This document shows, piece after piece, positions 10,301 through 22,200 of a stretch of 64,000 bases of DNA; within the stretch, counting starts at the first letter, position 1; every line of letters starts with the position of its first letter. The notes under the pieces were generated by a model, which made no database searches, was not told the origin of the DNA, and saw only the letters and a list, made by a program, of their open reading frames with translations. The stretch is from Apoda limacodes (taxonomy: Eukaryota > Arthropoda > Insecta > Lepidoptera > Limacodidae), in contig OX291551.1 in NCBI GenBank assembly GCA_946406115.1, forward strand, positions 12,648,001 to 12,712,000, given 5' to 3'. Position numbers and translations under genes: made by a program.

Positions 10301-13300
10301 TCTGACAGACAGACAGACAAACATCATAGGCTTAGTAATAGTGTCCCGTTGGCACCTTTTCGGTACGGAAACCCAAACAAGACTTATTAATACATAGGGC
10401 CACAGCCTTAAATACACTAGTTTTAATTGAAACCCTTTGGAATTAAACAAACATTTTTGTAACAGGCATAGATATAATTTTTTTATAGATATAAAAGAAG
10501 TTATAAAATTCGTGATGAATTTTAGCAAACAAACGCCCATGTGCTTTATTGCAGTTCGTAGAGCTTAATCTATATATTGTTTAGATGCGCCGAGTACTTG
10601 TTTACTATTCGTTAAAAATAACATCACAATAAGTAATTTAACAAACGCAAACATCATGAATGATGCAAAAATACTAGCCTTTGTGCTCATTCCGGTAATA
10701 TTCTATTTCTCTTCATAGACAGTTGGTTTTGACCATCTGCCATATTATTATTGAATTGGTACAACTTTATTTTCAATTATAAGATGGCAGATGGTTAGAA
10801 ACGAAATGACTATGAAAACATATCGTAGTAATTAATGATTTTAATGTCCCTAGAATTGAGTTTTGAAACCCAATTTAGCTTTTGCATATTGATATGATAA
10901 TACTGCCGGCACCACTGGTTTGGAATCTGAGTGACATAACCGAAATTAATCAACCAAGACTTTATGCTGCTGAAGTGGCGCTATGCTGCAGCGCTGAGAA
11001 ATATATCGACCAAGGTATTGCATGCAGCAAAGCAGATTGAACGTATTCCGTACGATATCTCAGGACCAGAATGAAATTATGGCATAAGTAGCCGTCTACA
11101 ATGTTTAGTTTTATAAATATAAGCTAAATATTAAACATCAATTAACACTTCGAGAATAAAATTTTGAAATATTAGTTAACAGCATTTTTAACAACAGTTT
11201 ATTTGTCTTGCAGATATGTTGTCCTAACGAGCAAGCATCACGAAGGATTTACACTGTTTCCATCAAAACGGTCTTTTGGTTGGAATTCTATGGAAGTTGG
11301 ACCTAAACGTGATTTAGTTGGCGACTTATCGGAGGCTGTGAGAAAACATGACCTCAAATTTGGCGTATATCATTCTCTTTATGAGTGGTTTAACCCAATT
11401 TATATAGAAGACAGAAATGCTTCGTTTAAAACTCATACATTCCCAGATACAAAGTTATGGCCCGATATAAAACAGTTGATACACGACTACAAGCCCTCAG
11501 TATTATGGGCCGATGGTGATTGGGAAGCTTATGATCCATATTGGCGGTCAACTGAACTCCTCGCCTGGCTGTACAATGAAAGTCCCGTTAAAGATGAAAT
11601 TGTTGTTAACGATAGATGGGGCATTGGATGTTATTGCAAGCACGGTGATTTTTATAACTGCGCAGACAGATATAATCCTGGTAAAGTTCGTTTATGATTT
11701 AATTTGAATATTTTTCCTATGATTAATTAATTTAGACGATTTTATCTTTTAACGAAAGTAAAGTAGAAGCCCATCTTTGTTACCATTACAGTTATCATTA
11801 ACATCACTTCAATATATGTGAATGTCACAAATATATATATCATAGCTCTAATACAACACCGAGATTCATAAGTTTTGAATAACTTATTGGTTACAATTTT
11901 GATGTAACTCAACCTCTTGTCGGTTTTATGATTATAGTATGTAAAAAGAAGTGTATTTGTGAATAAGAAAGATGTTAGATATACTTAAAACTTTGCATAC
12001 TAATAGTGACAGATATCTTGCCTCTCATATGATTTTTGATAATTACGAAGTCGAAATATTATCGACATTAGTTAAAACGAACAAAAATGGTTGGTAAACA
12101 ATTAAATGTGTTCTACGAATTAATCTAAGCTCTTATTTCAGGACATATACAACAACATAAATGGGAGAATGCATTTACTATTGATTCAAAATCATGGGGA
12201 TATAGGCGAAGTTTAAATATTGCTGATGTATTAACTACAGAAGAGTTGCTTAAAGAAGTGATCTCAGCAGTGAGTTGTGGAGGTAAGCATTATCAATTTT
12301 CTTACGCATTACGCTGTTTACGTTCCCTGCTCCTAGCGCCCTAGTAATGCGCCCTCCAGAAAATATGATATATTATACCTACGTTATTTTCAATAATATC
12401 TACATGCTTTTGCCCGCAACTTGGAGATAAAAAGTTTTTTCTTTTATTCTGTCTACCCATCTACCCCTGCACCAACAATTAGGTACATCGCTGCGATGAG
12501 AAAGAGAGTGTTGGACTCCCGGATTTTTTCCTCAAGCTGCCTGTCCTAAACATTTTGTCACAGTGTTGTTACGTAATAGTATAAAAAGGTAACTGGTCCT
12601 CTATCTCTTAAGCCGTTGCAAGGTAAATGAATAATGCTTCGCTGTAGGCCCCGTGGAAAAACTATTTCCCGTAGGAACTCTGTCAAGATAAAAAGTATCC
12701 TTTGTCCTTTTAACCTTAAACCTTTAAAAGAAATATTATAGTGCCACCCAGTTTCATTCCCGAAAAAAATCTTTCAGGAAACTCTAAAACTCTGGATAAA
12801 AAGTTTTCTGTGTACGTTTTCTGACCCTCTTACTAATCAGGTCGATTGGATGCTTGATTCTGACGTTAAAGAATAACATAAATAAAAAATAGACTTTCAT
12901 TTATAGGTGTATTTAAAAGTTAGAATTTAAATGGTAAAGACCTATACATGAACTAAGCTACACCAATACATGTAGTGCGCATGTTGAATAAAATTAAAAA
13001 TGCCTTTGCTCCATACAAACATACTGCTACATTTCATGCGGCTCAAATATATGGCAAACATGTTGAGTGATGACAAATGAACATAAAACGGTTAGGCATA
13101 TAATGACTATTTGAAATCACGAATACCTATTTAATCAGTAAGTTAAAAAATATATAGAATATGTACGGAAATAGCCATTCGATTTTTGTATGGCACGGCA
13201 TAGTTAGAAAATAACTTGCACAATATTTTGAGTCTTACAAATACCTTAGTACTCGTTTAAAATTAATTTAAAATTAAAATTTGTTGATTAAATGTAGATG

Positions 13301-14620
13301 TTTTGCTTTTATAACATTGTAATAAAACAATGATTTCAGGTAATGCTTTAATTAACGTGGGACCAACCAAAGAAGGAACTATAGCACCAATATTCCAAGA
13401 ACGGCTGTTGTCACTAGGGGCCTGGCTCGACATAAACGGTGAAGCTATTTACGAGAGCTCACCATGGAAATTTCAAAATGATTCTTATAATTCAGACGTT
13501 TGGTACACCTGCAGAAAGGCAGAATACAACGCCTTACAGCCCACAGCTATTCCTAAAGAGACTGAAAAAATTAATGCTATTTATGCTATATTTTTAAAAT
13601 GGCCAAAGACTAATATTTTACAAATAAGAGATTTAGTTCTGCAAGATTACGATGTGGTGACATTACTAGGGAATGAAGAAATTAAACTTAAGGTAAGTTG
13701 TGTACGTGTTTTTACAGTTTTACTGATCAATATTTAATGCTTATGTAGTATATTCTAAGTTCGTGTCAAAATTACAATAAAATGGTGAAAATCAGGCGTC
13801 AGAAAGACCGGATTAAGTGGACAGGATGAACACTTGAGATATGGAAAGAGCTCCCTGCCAAGGTTTTCTCTAAGGACTGCAGTATGGGGTTCTTCAAGAA
13901 AGAAGTTATTAAATCTTTGAAGGGTCGGCATTGCGCGTGTGATGCCCCATGTGCTGTAAGCGTCCATAGGCTGCGTAGACCGCTTACCATCAGGCAGACC
14001 GTAAGCTTATTTGCCACCTTAGTTATATTAAAATAATTAAGTAGGCCATGCAGTTTAGAAGGAGAAGGAGAAAAATAGATAGTAATGATTGAAGCGATAG
14101 CGATAGCTGGTCAAGGTCGCAGGAATTCAATTATTGCAGGAGGCATGGACAGCGCATTTCCTAGCCGGCTGTGACAAAAAAAATTGTCGCAAAATGAAAC
14201 AGAGACGAAGCGAACCTGTGGTCTTTTGTCTCTTTCTAACTTGTTTTAATAAACACATAAAATATAAAAAGAGACTACAGGTATTGCGCAGTCAATAGAA
14301 CAGATTACAGAACTTGAAGTCTATGGATATTACTGATAAAGTTAAGAACAATTGGTGTGGCTACTTGTGCTTATTTTATCGGAAAAATCAATCGAAATTT
14401 TTATCGGATCAAATGTTTGAGTTGAAAAATAAAACTTTCCTAATTCAGTTTGAGCTGCTACACAGTCGAATAATCAAAAGCTTATTCTTTCCATTATTTT
14501 TAACGATTATTTGTTTTCTATTTTCAGTGGGTAGTTGGCGATGATACAACGGACATCACACTTCCAGACAAACCTACCGTCAAATCTAATTATGCATGGA
14601 CTTTAAAAATAATCTCATAA
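7303..14620 (+). CDS. Alpha-L-fucosidase, copy A (GH29), six exons
   Basis: Exons by GT-AG sites and frame: 7303-7534, 9490-9628, 11214-11680, 12142-12282, 13340-13692, 14528-14620. They join in frame to 474 residues, close to the usual length of animal FUCA1-type enzymes (about 460-480). The product should hydrolyse alpha-L-fucose from glycoprotein and glycolipid glycans. Residues 1 to about 16 form a hydrophobic signal peptide, so it is secreted or lysosomal. GH29 landmarks: HWG at 58-60, GSEW at 68-71, KHHEG at 131-135, WADGDW at 222-227 with Asp224 as nucleophile, and HKWE (Glu288) plus Asp294 before SWGYRR as acid/base candidates. The C-terminal beta-domain ends in AWTLKI. All key residues are present. 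ATG 7303 is chosen because copies B and C start at the same place. Introns 1-5 are 1955, 1585, 461, 1057 and 835 bp. An AATAAA lies 2 nt after the stop. Confidence 0.95.
8360..8575. other. Intron-1 island conserved between copies A and B
   Basis: This stretch aligns with 20505-20700 in intron 1 of copy B although the surrounding introns no longer do. Shared text includes CATCATTAGTAAGCGAGT, AAACTTACCTCGCA, TTTAAACTTAGTTTGT and TATAGACGGATTTG. On the minus strand it reads GCGAG|GTAAGTTTGT (donor at 8450-8455), a strong 5' splice-site match kept in both copies. It has no coding frame. It may be an enhancer, an antisense exon or simply a remnant of the duplicated intron. Confidence 0.6.
9649..9820. 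repeat. Perfect 86-bp tandem duplication in intron 2 of copy A
   Basis: GCAATGCCGAATTGGCTAAT starts at 9649 and again at 9735, and the two 86-bp units are identical as far as I can read. The array begins 20 bp after the exon-2 donor at 9629. Perfect identity implies a very recent duplication or a sequence assembly artefact. Confidence 0.9.
9885..10378 (+). repeat. Diverged family 1 repeat in intron 2 of copy A
   Basis: Begins CAAATGCGAGTCGGTCAC. It contains TCTGTGAAAATTTCAGCC, GACAGACAGACAGAC and TTAGTAATAGTGTCCCGTT, and ends at TTCGGTACGGAAACCC. The same order of blocks is found in 32436-32790. Confidence 0.7.
10713..10815. mobile_element. ~103-bp foldback MITE
   Basis: The left arm TTCATAGAC...GACCATCTGCCAT pairs with the right arm ATGGCAGATGGT...GACTATGAA. 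The centre is about 40 bp and AT-rich. It sits in intron 2 of copy A. The target duplication is not resolved. Confidence 0.65.
12380..12790. repeat. Non-LTR 3'-end-like repeat fragment in intron 4 of copy A
   Basis: Contains TTTTGCCCGCAACTTG, ATTCTGTCTACCCATCTACC, TTTCCCGTAGGAACTCTGTC and ATAAAAAGTATCCTTTGTCC. This phrase order is typical of 3' ends of RTE-like insect repeats (compare 38455-38925 and 61735-61990). It has no coding frame. Confidence 0.45.
13800..14035 (+). mobile_element. 5'-truncated LINE 3' end in intron 5 of copy A
   Basis: Matches the last part of the LINE at 15795-17700: GAGCTCCCTGCCAAGGTTTT, GGGGTTCTTCAAGAAAGAAG, AAGGGTCGGCA, CGCTTACCATCAGGCAGACC and TTGCCACCTTAG. This is the C-terminal ELPAKVFS...MGFFKKEV coding segment plus the 3' UTR. 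It is one of five such tails in the window. Confidence 0.85.
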
Positions 14621-14621
14621 A

Positions 14622-14627
14622 AATAAA
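14622..14627 (+). terminator. Polyadenylation signal of fucosidase copy A
   Basis: AATAAA lies 2 nt after the TAA stop at 14618-14620. A GT/T-rich stretch follows around 14640-14680. Confidence 0.6.
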
Positions 14628-14635
14628 ATTAATAT

Positions 14636-15790
14636 TATTATGTAAATACTCAATATATTTTGCTATTATTATTTTTATTCAGTTATTAATTTACCTTTTT
14701 AGGGTTTCGTTGTCAAAAAAGGTGTCCTTATAGTTTCGCCACGTCTGTCTGTCCGTATGTCATAGTAATTTTTTAAGAAACTACTAAGACTACAGCCAAA
14801 AAATTTGGTACATACATCTATAGATAATTAAACTTAAAAATATGTATGAATGTTTTAGAAAAAATAATCGTAGTAGGGTACTACATGTAAAATGTGAATA
14901 AAAATGCCCTATCGATAGGGAATTTCAAATCGTTGTAAGGTTTTCTGTACAACTGTACTGTTCAAAATTATACCCCGTTTTAAAAATTTTGACTCTAAAG
15001 AGAACATTTTTGGTTCAGTTCGATCGGTCAAATTAACTTAGGTTTGGTTAATACTAAAAAAGTTGAAAATTCTAGCACAAGGACTGAAAATTGCCCTAAA
15101 GATTACACAACAAACACCTCGCCATGTATAAAAATGTAGGCGGTATCATCCACTGCGACCCACTGCCACGCTACACACGGATACATGGCTTGATGAAGTT
15201 TTCAATACAAATGGCTCCACGCAGCATTGGATTCAAGGCTTAAGTCTCCTCCAAGGAGAGGCCTGTTCCCCAGAAGTGAGGCGTATAACAGCCGAGGCTA
15301 CAATAAACCAGTTTTTTATCTGGTCGTAGCTTACAAAAGTCTATCTGCTCTCTAAGTTTATAATTACCGTCTGCGATTTCAAAATCTTGGATCAAGTTTG
15401 CCATGAGGAAATCTACATGTCATTTTGTTTTTAATCTGGACGAATCATGAATTGGCCCAGATAACATTTTTAATATTACTTTGTACTCCTATAATTATTA
15501 ATTGTAACCGATTTATACTGCGCAAAATCTTCGACTTCATGAATAAGTGAAGCAGGCCACGCGTTGCTTTTTATTAATGTTTTTAAGAAGTCTGCCAATG
15601 GCTACCTTTTCAGTTCTACGATTATTTCTGCAGCTGCATTAAGAGAAGGAAGTGAAGGTCCATTTTACGGTAAGTTCAGCTTTGTCCCTTCAACTAGGCA
15701 GGGGAGATGTAGTCGTGAGGTGATCTAATACAACATCGACTTGTTGTATACCCTCGCCTGACTTAAGCGAATCTAGAAGGGCAAGTAAAT
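14636..15790. other. Spacer between copy A and the LINE
   Basis: No host gene is seen. A family-2-like start (GTCTGTCTGTCCGTATGTCA) lies near 14742. At about 15235-15310, GGCTTAAGTCTCCTCCAAGG and GAGGCGTATAACAGCCGAGG resemble a short fragment of a non-LTR 3' region. The rest is unassigned. Confidence 0.4.
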
Positions 15791-15794
15791 TTTC

Positions 15795-17700
15795 TAATAT
15801 AATTTGCAGTACGTTTGTTTTTTTTTTTTTTTTTTTAATACCAGTAAGGTGGCAAACAAGCACACGGTCCGCCTGATGGTAAGCGGTCTCCGTTGCCGAC
15901 CCTTCAAAAACCTAATAACTTCTTTCTTTAAGAACCCCATACTGTAGTCCTCAGGGAAAACCTTGGCAGGGAGCTCATTCCACAGGCCAAGCGTTCGCAG
16001 GAGGAAGTTTCTCTGAAACCGCACTGTACGCGACCATTTCGGTTCTAAAGTGTGAGAATGAATTCCCTGCCGATGGCAAGCGGTGCGATGGTAGAAAGCA
16101 GCCGTGGGCACCATTTCAAACAATTCCTCAGAACAAAAACAGAAGCGGTAGAACACACACAGGGAGGCAAAGTCTCTCCTAAGCTTAAGGGTTCGATACG
16201 GCAAGTGAGTTTGGGATCGTCGACAATTCACAGCCGGTCGTTGAATCGAGTCAAAAGGTCCAAACTGGTATCCGGGTGCACCTGCCCAGAGATGGCAGCA
16301 GTACTCCATATGGGGCCGAACTTGCGACTTGTAAAGCAGCAACCTCTGCCCCGACGTGAAGTACTGCCTCGCTCTGTTGAGTACATCTAGTTTTTTGGAC
16401 GCCAGCTTCACCTTAGCTTGTAAATGATCTCGGAACTGAACATCGCTGGAGATGTCAACACCAAGGATCCCAATGCTCTTGGAGATGGAGAGGGGAGTGT
16501 TCTGGAATTGTGGGACTACAGTGCATGTGGTTTTCTTAGCGGTGAACGCGCAGACTTGTGTCTTTGTAGGGTTGAATCGGACCAAGTTTACCCGTCCCCA
16601 GTCAGAGACCTTGCACAGTGTGTTCTCGATTTGAGACACAAGTTCTCCGCGGTTTTTCTCCACAACGGAACGAGGGATGTGTGCGCGACCCGTGTAATAG
16701 GCGTCTCCAGTACTGTTATCTGCATAGCAATGTGTGTTTTTGATGTCCAACATGTCATTGATATGCAGTAGAAACAACGTAGGAGACAGCACGGAGCCTT
16801 GCGGGACACGAGCATTAATGTCCATGCTATCAGCGGAACTACCGTCAACTACGGTTCGTATGCGTCTGCCGGACAAAAAGCTAGCCACCCATTTGCACAA
16901 AACCTCGGGCACTCCGTAAGATGATAACTTCGATAGAAGACCCCGGTGCCAGACCCGATCAAACGTCTTCGCTATGTCCAGGCTACATGCCAATGCCTCC
17001 CCCTGACTCTCAATGGCTAGTGACCATCGGTGAGTTAGATACACTAGAAGGTCGCCAGTCGAGCGACCGTGGCGAAAGCCATATTGACGATCACTGACCA
17101 GGTCGTGTTCTTCTAGGTATCTTAGAAGCTGTGTGTTGATCACACGCTCCATCACCTTGGAGAGGAGAGAGGTAATAGCGATAGGCCTGTAATTCGATGG
17201 ATCTGATCTATGGGCCCTTTTTGGGCACTGGGTGCACATTCGCAGTCTTCCATGAAGACGGAAATTGCCTAGTGTGGTAGGAAAGCGCGAAGAGGCGCGT
17301 GAGTACAGGACATAACTCAGGAGCACACTGCTTAAGCACCACTGCTGTTATACCGTCTGGCCCACTCGACTTATGAACGTCTAGAGAAAGCAACACCCGC
17401 CGGACCTCCCGCTGTGTTATGGAGATTTCCGGCATGGTCTTACCGCACCACGGTATAGTAGGTGGTACAGCGCCTTCGTCGTTCATATTCGAGTTCAAGG
17501 CAAAGAGACTGTCAATAGATGGGCTTTCTCTTTAGCACTATGGGCCAAGTCACCATCGGTCTTCCGTAGTGGTGGTAACGATGACGGGCAAAAGTTCCCT
17601 TCGTATTTGATCCATGTCCACTGACAAATCCTTTGGACCTCAATCCATGCGTCAACCCACGTGTCGTAGCGCACAAGTCTGGCCTACTTCTCCTGGCCCC
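15795..17700 (-). pseudogene. CR1/Jockey-type LINE reverse transcriptase, 5'-truncated and dead
   Basis: Read on the minus strand, 17498-17208 encodes the start of the RT region (SSGPDGI, FPSSWKTANVHPVPKK). A frameshift near 17215-17226 moves it into the frame that runs down to 15795. RT motifs follow in order: SNYRPIA, the FRHGRSTGD region, TFDRVWHRGL, VPQGSVLSP, and YADN at 16715-16726 where the catalytic YADD should be. Upstream to about 17700 more coding remnants are visible in broken frames. The 3' end is a poly(A) run (T run at 15821-15838 on the + strand). The YADN change and the frameshift make it inactive. Its 3' tail is the source type of the fragments at 13800, 17845, 19755, 29375 and 46660. 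Confidence 0.9.
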
Positions 17701-17844
17701 GAGAATGACGTAACTATAATGTGCAAATGTGTGCGGTGAGCGAAGGTACTGTCAAAATGGACGTGAATAGCGGAGACGAGCGTCGAGCACCTAACTACAC
17801 CACAGGCGGAGGTGAAGGCGAGCAGATATCATAAACTTCCTCCT

Positions 17845-18050
17845 GCGAATGCTTAGGTTGTGGAATGAGCACCCTGCCAAAATTTTCTCTAAGGACTACA
17901 GAATGGGGTTCTACAAGATAAAGTTATTAGATTTTTGAAGTGTCGGCAACGCGCGAGTGATGCCCTAGGTGTTGCAAGCGTCCAAGGGCTGCGCTGACCG
18001 CACCATCAGGCGGAACGCAAACTTGTTTGCCACCTTAGTGGTGAATCAGC
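17845..18050 (+). mobile_element. LINE 3'-end fragment
   Basis: The same tail family as 13800-14035, starting near GGTTGTGGAATGAGCACCCT and ending TTTGCCACCTTAGTGGTG. It lies back to back with the minus-strand LINE at 15795-17700. Confidence 0.8.
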
Positions 18051-18999
18051 TAAAAGGTGATAATAATGCGATAAATAATTTTAAAGATTATAAGATACCT
18101 GTGTATTTACCTAATAACTGCTGCTTCAAGCTACTGCTAAAATTGTTAAGCGTTAAGAGGAAATATCCCGCTGTTTTTCCCATACAAACGTATTCCCCTG
18201 TTTCCTCCCTGAATTGTGGCATTTGAGCTGTTATTTTTTTATGTATGATAGATATACACAATCACTTTGTCTAAGTTTTGGTTTTTTTTTAGATGCCATT
18301 CCTATAAAAAATTGGAGCACTGCAAAAATCCAAAAAAAATCCTCTTTTTTATGGCATCTTTAGAAGTGTGCTATACAAATATGAAAACTAATATAAAAAA
18401 AAACAAAGCATACAGACACGAAATAGTTCATTACCTTCAAGGTGAAGTAATTTTTATTTTTGGTTAAGATTTGGAAAAGGAAAGTGGGGAATACGATACC
18501 CCGATTTTGATGATTACGACTACGCAAAACAGCTTGAGGCGCAGTTGTCCCTATCGCACATCCGTATTTTGGACCGGATCCTAGTGCGACAGCAAGTGTT
18601 TTTCAAATACTTATATCTGCATTGGCTAGGTTGGGATGTTTCTTCTTAAGTGGAAAATATATTGGTAGTTCAGTTTTTATCAGAAAGTCTCGAGATGAAA
18701 TTTTGGTATACCTACAATACTTATAAATAGGGGGACCACTCATCTCATACATGGTAGGTAGTCAGTTTTGGGTTACAAAGGGCAAATTCCCAATTATTTT
18801 TTAGGGGGGAAACCGAAACAATGTTTTTTAATACATGATTTAGACTATTTAGACGCCCCTTCGCACGCCTATGGTGTCATTGTACCTAAACCTCTTTAAC
18901 CTTATTTTATTGTAAAGTATAGCATTACGTTGGTACCTATAGATTTTAAATCCTGTACGTGCTCATTGTATGGATCAACATAAAATTTAAATTGTCTAT
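18051..18999. other. Spacer upstream of copy B, no gene seen
   Basis: AT-rich DNA with a moderately GC-rich patch at about 18485-18600 that matches nothing I recognise. No credible coding region is seen. Confidence 0.4.
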
Positions 19000-19209
19000 A
19001 CTTGCCTCCTTAAAGTAGGCATTTATATTTTATGCCAATGACTGCAAACAATAACATGATTATCACTACACTATGGTCAAGCTCTGATAAACTTACCATA
19101 CCATATGTTGTCGTCTGATGCCAGTTACTGACTACTAGTCGAGGCCGTGCCCGGGTTCGCGGTCACTGAATAATAATAATTTAATATTAAAAAGGATTTT
19201 GTTTTCAAA
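19000..19209 (+). promoter_or_regulatory. 5' flank / presumed promoter of fucosidase copy B
   Basis: It aligns with the copy A flank on both sides of the MITE at 6751-7144: CCAATGAC...AATAACAT...CTACACTATGGTCAAGCTC, then TGTCTGATGCCAGTTACTG. It shows the ancestral uninterrupted arrangement. The GCCAGTTAC block near 19118-19126 is a possible initiator. No TATA box stands out. Confidence 0.5.
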
Positions 19210-22200
19210 ATGAAATTAGCGCTGTCCTTTTTATGCCTGTATTTGATTGAAGTAGAATCTACTGGTACATCATTTATAATAAATAGGCCTGATGATGATT
19301 TAAGTGTAAAATACAAGCCAGATTGGAGTGAATTAGATAAGAGACCGTTGCCTCAGTGGTACGACAAAGCGAAGATTGGCATTTTTCTCCATTGGGGCGT
19401 ATACTCGGTGCCTAGTTTTGGATCAAAATGGTTTTGGATTTATTGGAAAGGTTGGTGTTACATTTTTTCCAAACCTGTTTATTATTGTTTTTTTATTAAA
19501 TGTGAACAATTAATATTTATTTAATTAGTTTATACCGATCATAAATTTCGGCAGATTAAAATTTTAGTAATAGATTACGGTGTGCCCGGTATTATTATTG
19601 CACCACTTTGTTTATATAGTTAGTAAACGAAATATTTATTTTAATTTAGGTACGTAAGTAATATCGTTTCATACTGATGATTAAAATTACTGGTATTCAC
19701 CAGGAAATTCTCTGAAATATATTAGGTATACACTGGCTGTTTAATTCATGTAAATTCGACAGGGAATTCATTCTCACACTTTGGAACCAAAATGGTCGCT
19801 TACAGTGCGGTTTCAGAGAAACTTCCTCTCGCGAACCCTTGGGTTGTGGAATGAGCTCCCTGCCAAGGTTTTCTCTAAGGACTACAGTATGGGGTTCTTC
19901 AAAAAAGAAGTTATTAGATTTCTGAAGGGTCGGCAACGCGCGAGTGATGCCCCTGGTGTTGCAAGCGTCCATAGGCTACGGTGACCGCTTACCATCAGGC
20001 GGACCGTAGGCTTGTTTGCCACCTTAGTGGTATAAAAAAAAAAAAAACAAAACGTAACAAATACTTAACTACCTTATGTTTTTATTTTTGTGTTATTAGT
20101 CGTTTATTTTTATGTTGATCTTGCATATGCATCTTCTTATGTACTAGAAGGAGTACCTACTTTGTGAATCGCCTACAAATCTGGTAGCTTATTGGGAACA
20201 GTCTCGAGCTACTCTGACTCTGGAATTCCAGAGAAAAATGTTTGCAAGTACATTCACGGGTTTCGAGAGGTAAGTCAGACTTCCATACATTTTTGTCTCG
20301 AATTCCAAAGTTCGAATAGCTTGATACTGTGCCCAATAAGGTTCCTGATCCTCATATAATATTTTTTTAATGAAGAAATAGTATCTACAAAGCGCAAATT
20401 ATTAAACAACTCGTGATTTTTATTTCACAAAGTTTGTAAATATAAATATAGGCCAAATCTAGTTATGATCCTGTGTTAAAAAAATGCTATGTATTTCTAA
20501 GTAAATAATAACTGTACCGAGGCTATAATTTGGCACCCAGCACATCATTAGTAAGCGAGTAGAGTTCTGTGAAACAAACTTACCTCGCAGATGCTGTTGC
20601 GTTTCAAAATTTAAACTTAGTTTGTGTCTATAGACGGATTTGCCGCTTATTTACAACATGGTGACTTCAAGTTAAAAAGTTGTAAGGTAAAGTTGGAATG
20701 AACTGAAGACAACCACTTAAGAGGCTATACTACCTAAATTTTTTAGCAAAGGTTTACAAAAATCGCTGTATAAAAAAAATAATTTTATATTAGGATCAGG
20801 AACCTTATTGGGAACAGTCTCGAGCTATTCGGACTTTGGAATTCCAGAGAAAAATGTATGCAAGTACATTTACGGGTTTCGAAAGGTAAGTCAGACTTCC
20901 ATACATTTTTGTCTCGAATTCCAAAGTTCGAATAGCTTGATACTGTTCCCAATAAGGTTCCTGATCCTTGAGTTTAGAAATAAATAATTATATTAATAAA
21001 GTTAAGTTATAATGACTATATAGAATTAGAAGGCTCGGGGTTCTTTTACTCTGACCAGCAATGGTCTTCGAGTTGCATCGCGAATTGTCTACTTAGGTGC
21101 AGAACCATAGGCTTCCCTGCGGATCGAAGATCACCAAGGCGGCGGCAGCAGGGTAAGCTTAGAAGTCGCCTGCCGGTAGACTGCAGGCGTCAACAGGAAG
21201 TACCAGTGGTTGTATTCACCGGATTTGTTGGTAGAATTGAAAAAACCCTTTAGTTTTGGGGGTTTTCACTAGTTAGTATTTAAAAGTACTTTTAGAAGCA
21301 ATTTAGTATAAAGTAGAATATCTTAATACAAAATGTAAGTCGCATATCTTGCCGATAGCTGGTAAGGTGTGAGTGTGCTCGAGGCAGCTAGACCAAGTGG
21401 CGCGCGTACGAAACTCGCCAAACCGGCTTAGAGGTAGACGGGCGATGATGTTAGGTGATTAGATATCTACTAATAGAAATAATTTACTTGTCCTTTATAA
21501 GTTTTGAAAGATTTATTCTATGTATAATGTGTAATATTTATTTGTTAGCGAGTAATATTAAATTTATTTTTTGTATTTAAGCATAATTGGTAAATTGTTT
21601 AGATATAGAAAATATATACTAGATATAAAAGTTAAGAACTAATTAGCTTAAGTTTTAATATTATTAAGGGTTTATAATTAAATTTAATTAAGTTTTATTC
21701 TTATTAAATATTTTATTTACTACGAAGTTTTAACATAAGCGTTACAGCATTGCAAAATGAATTTAACTTACTAAATGTATTTTAATATAAGTAGGTACAA
21801 ATTTTTTTTTGTGGATGCCTATTAGATGTAAATAAATCTATTTTCTTAGACGAATACGGTCTACGATTCTTTGTTGGTATGTTATATGTAATTTAAATTC
21901 GTCTTCTCGAGCATTTTAGTTTTTGTACGGACTGTACGGTAAAAAACTGAATATTATTTTTCAATTTCAGATGGGAAGAAAAAGTTTGTTGACTTTATGA
22001 ATAAAAACTTTGCACCAGGTTTTACTTATCAAGAGTTTGCACCAATGTTCACGGCTGAATTTTTTGATCCAAACGAATGGGCGACTCTCTTCGCCAAGGC
22101 TGGTGCTAAGTGAGTGATCTATTTTTTCGTCTAAATGGCGATGTAAAACAAAAAAAAATGATGAAAGTATTTTTTGTCCTGCGGATCCCTAGAGCTATCT

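Noticed and set aside
16052..16919. Several + strand open frames of 60-115 codons
   Set aside because: They are antisense shadows of the minus-strand LINE reverse transcriptase.
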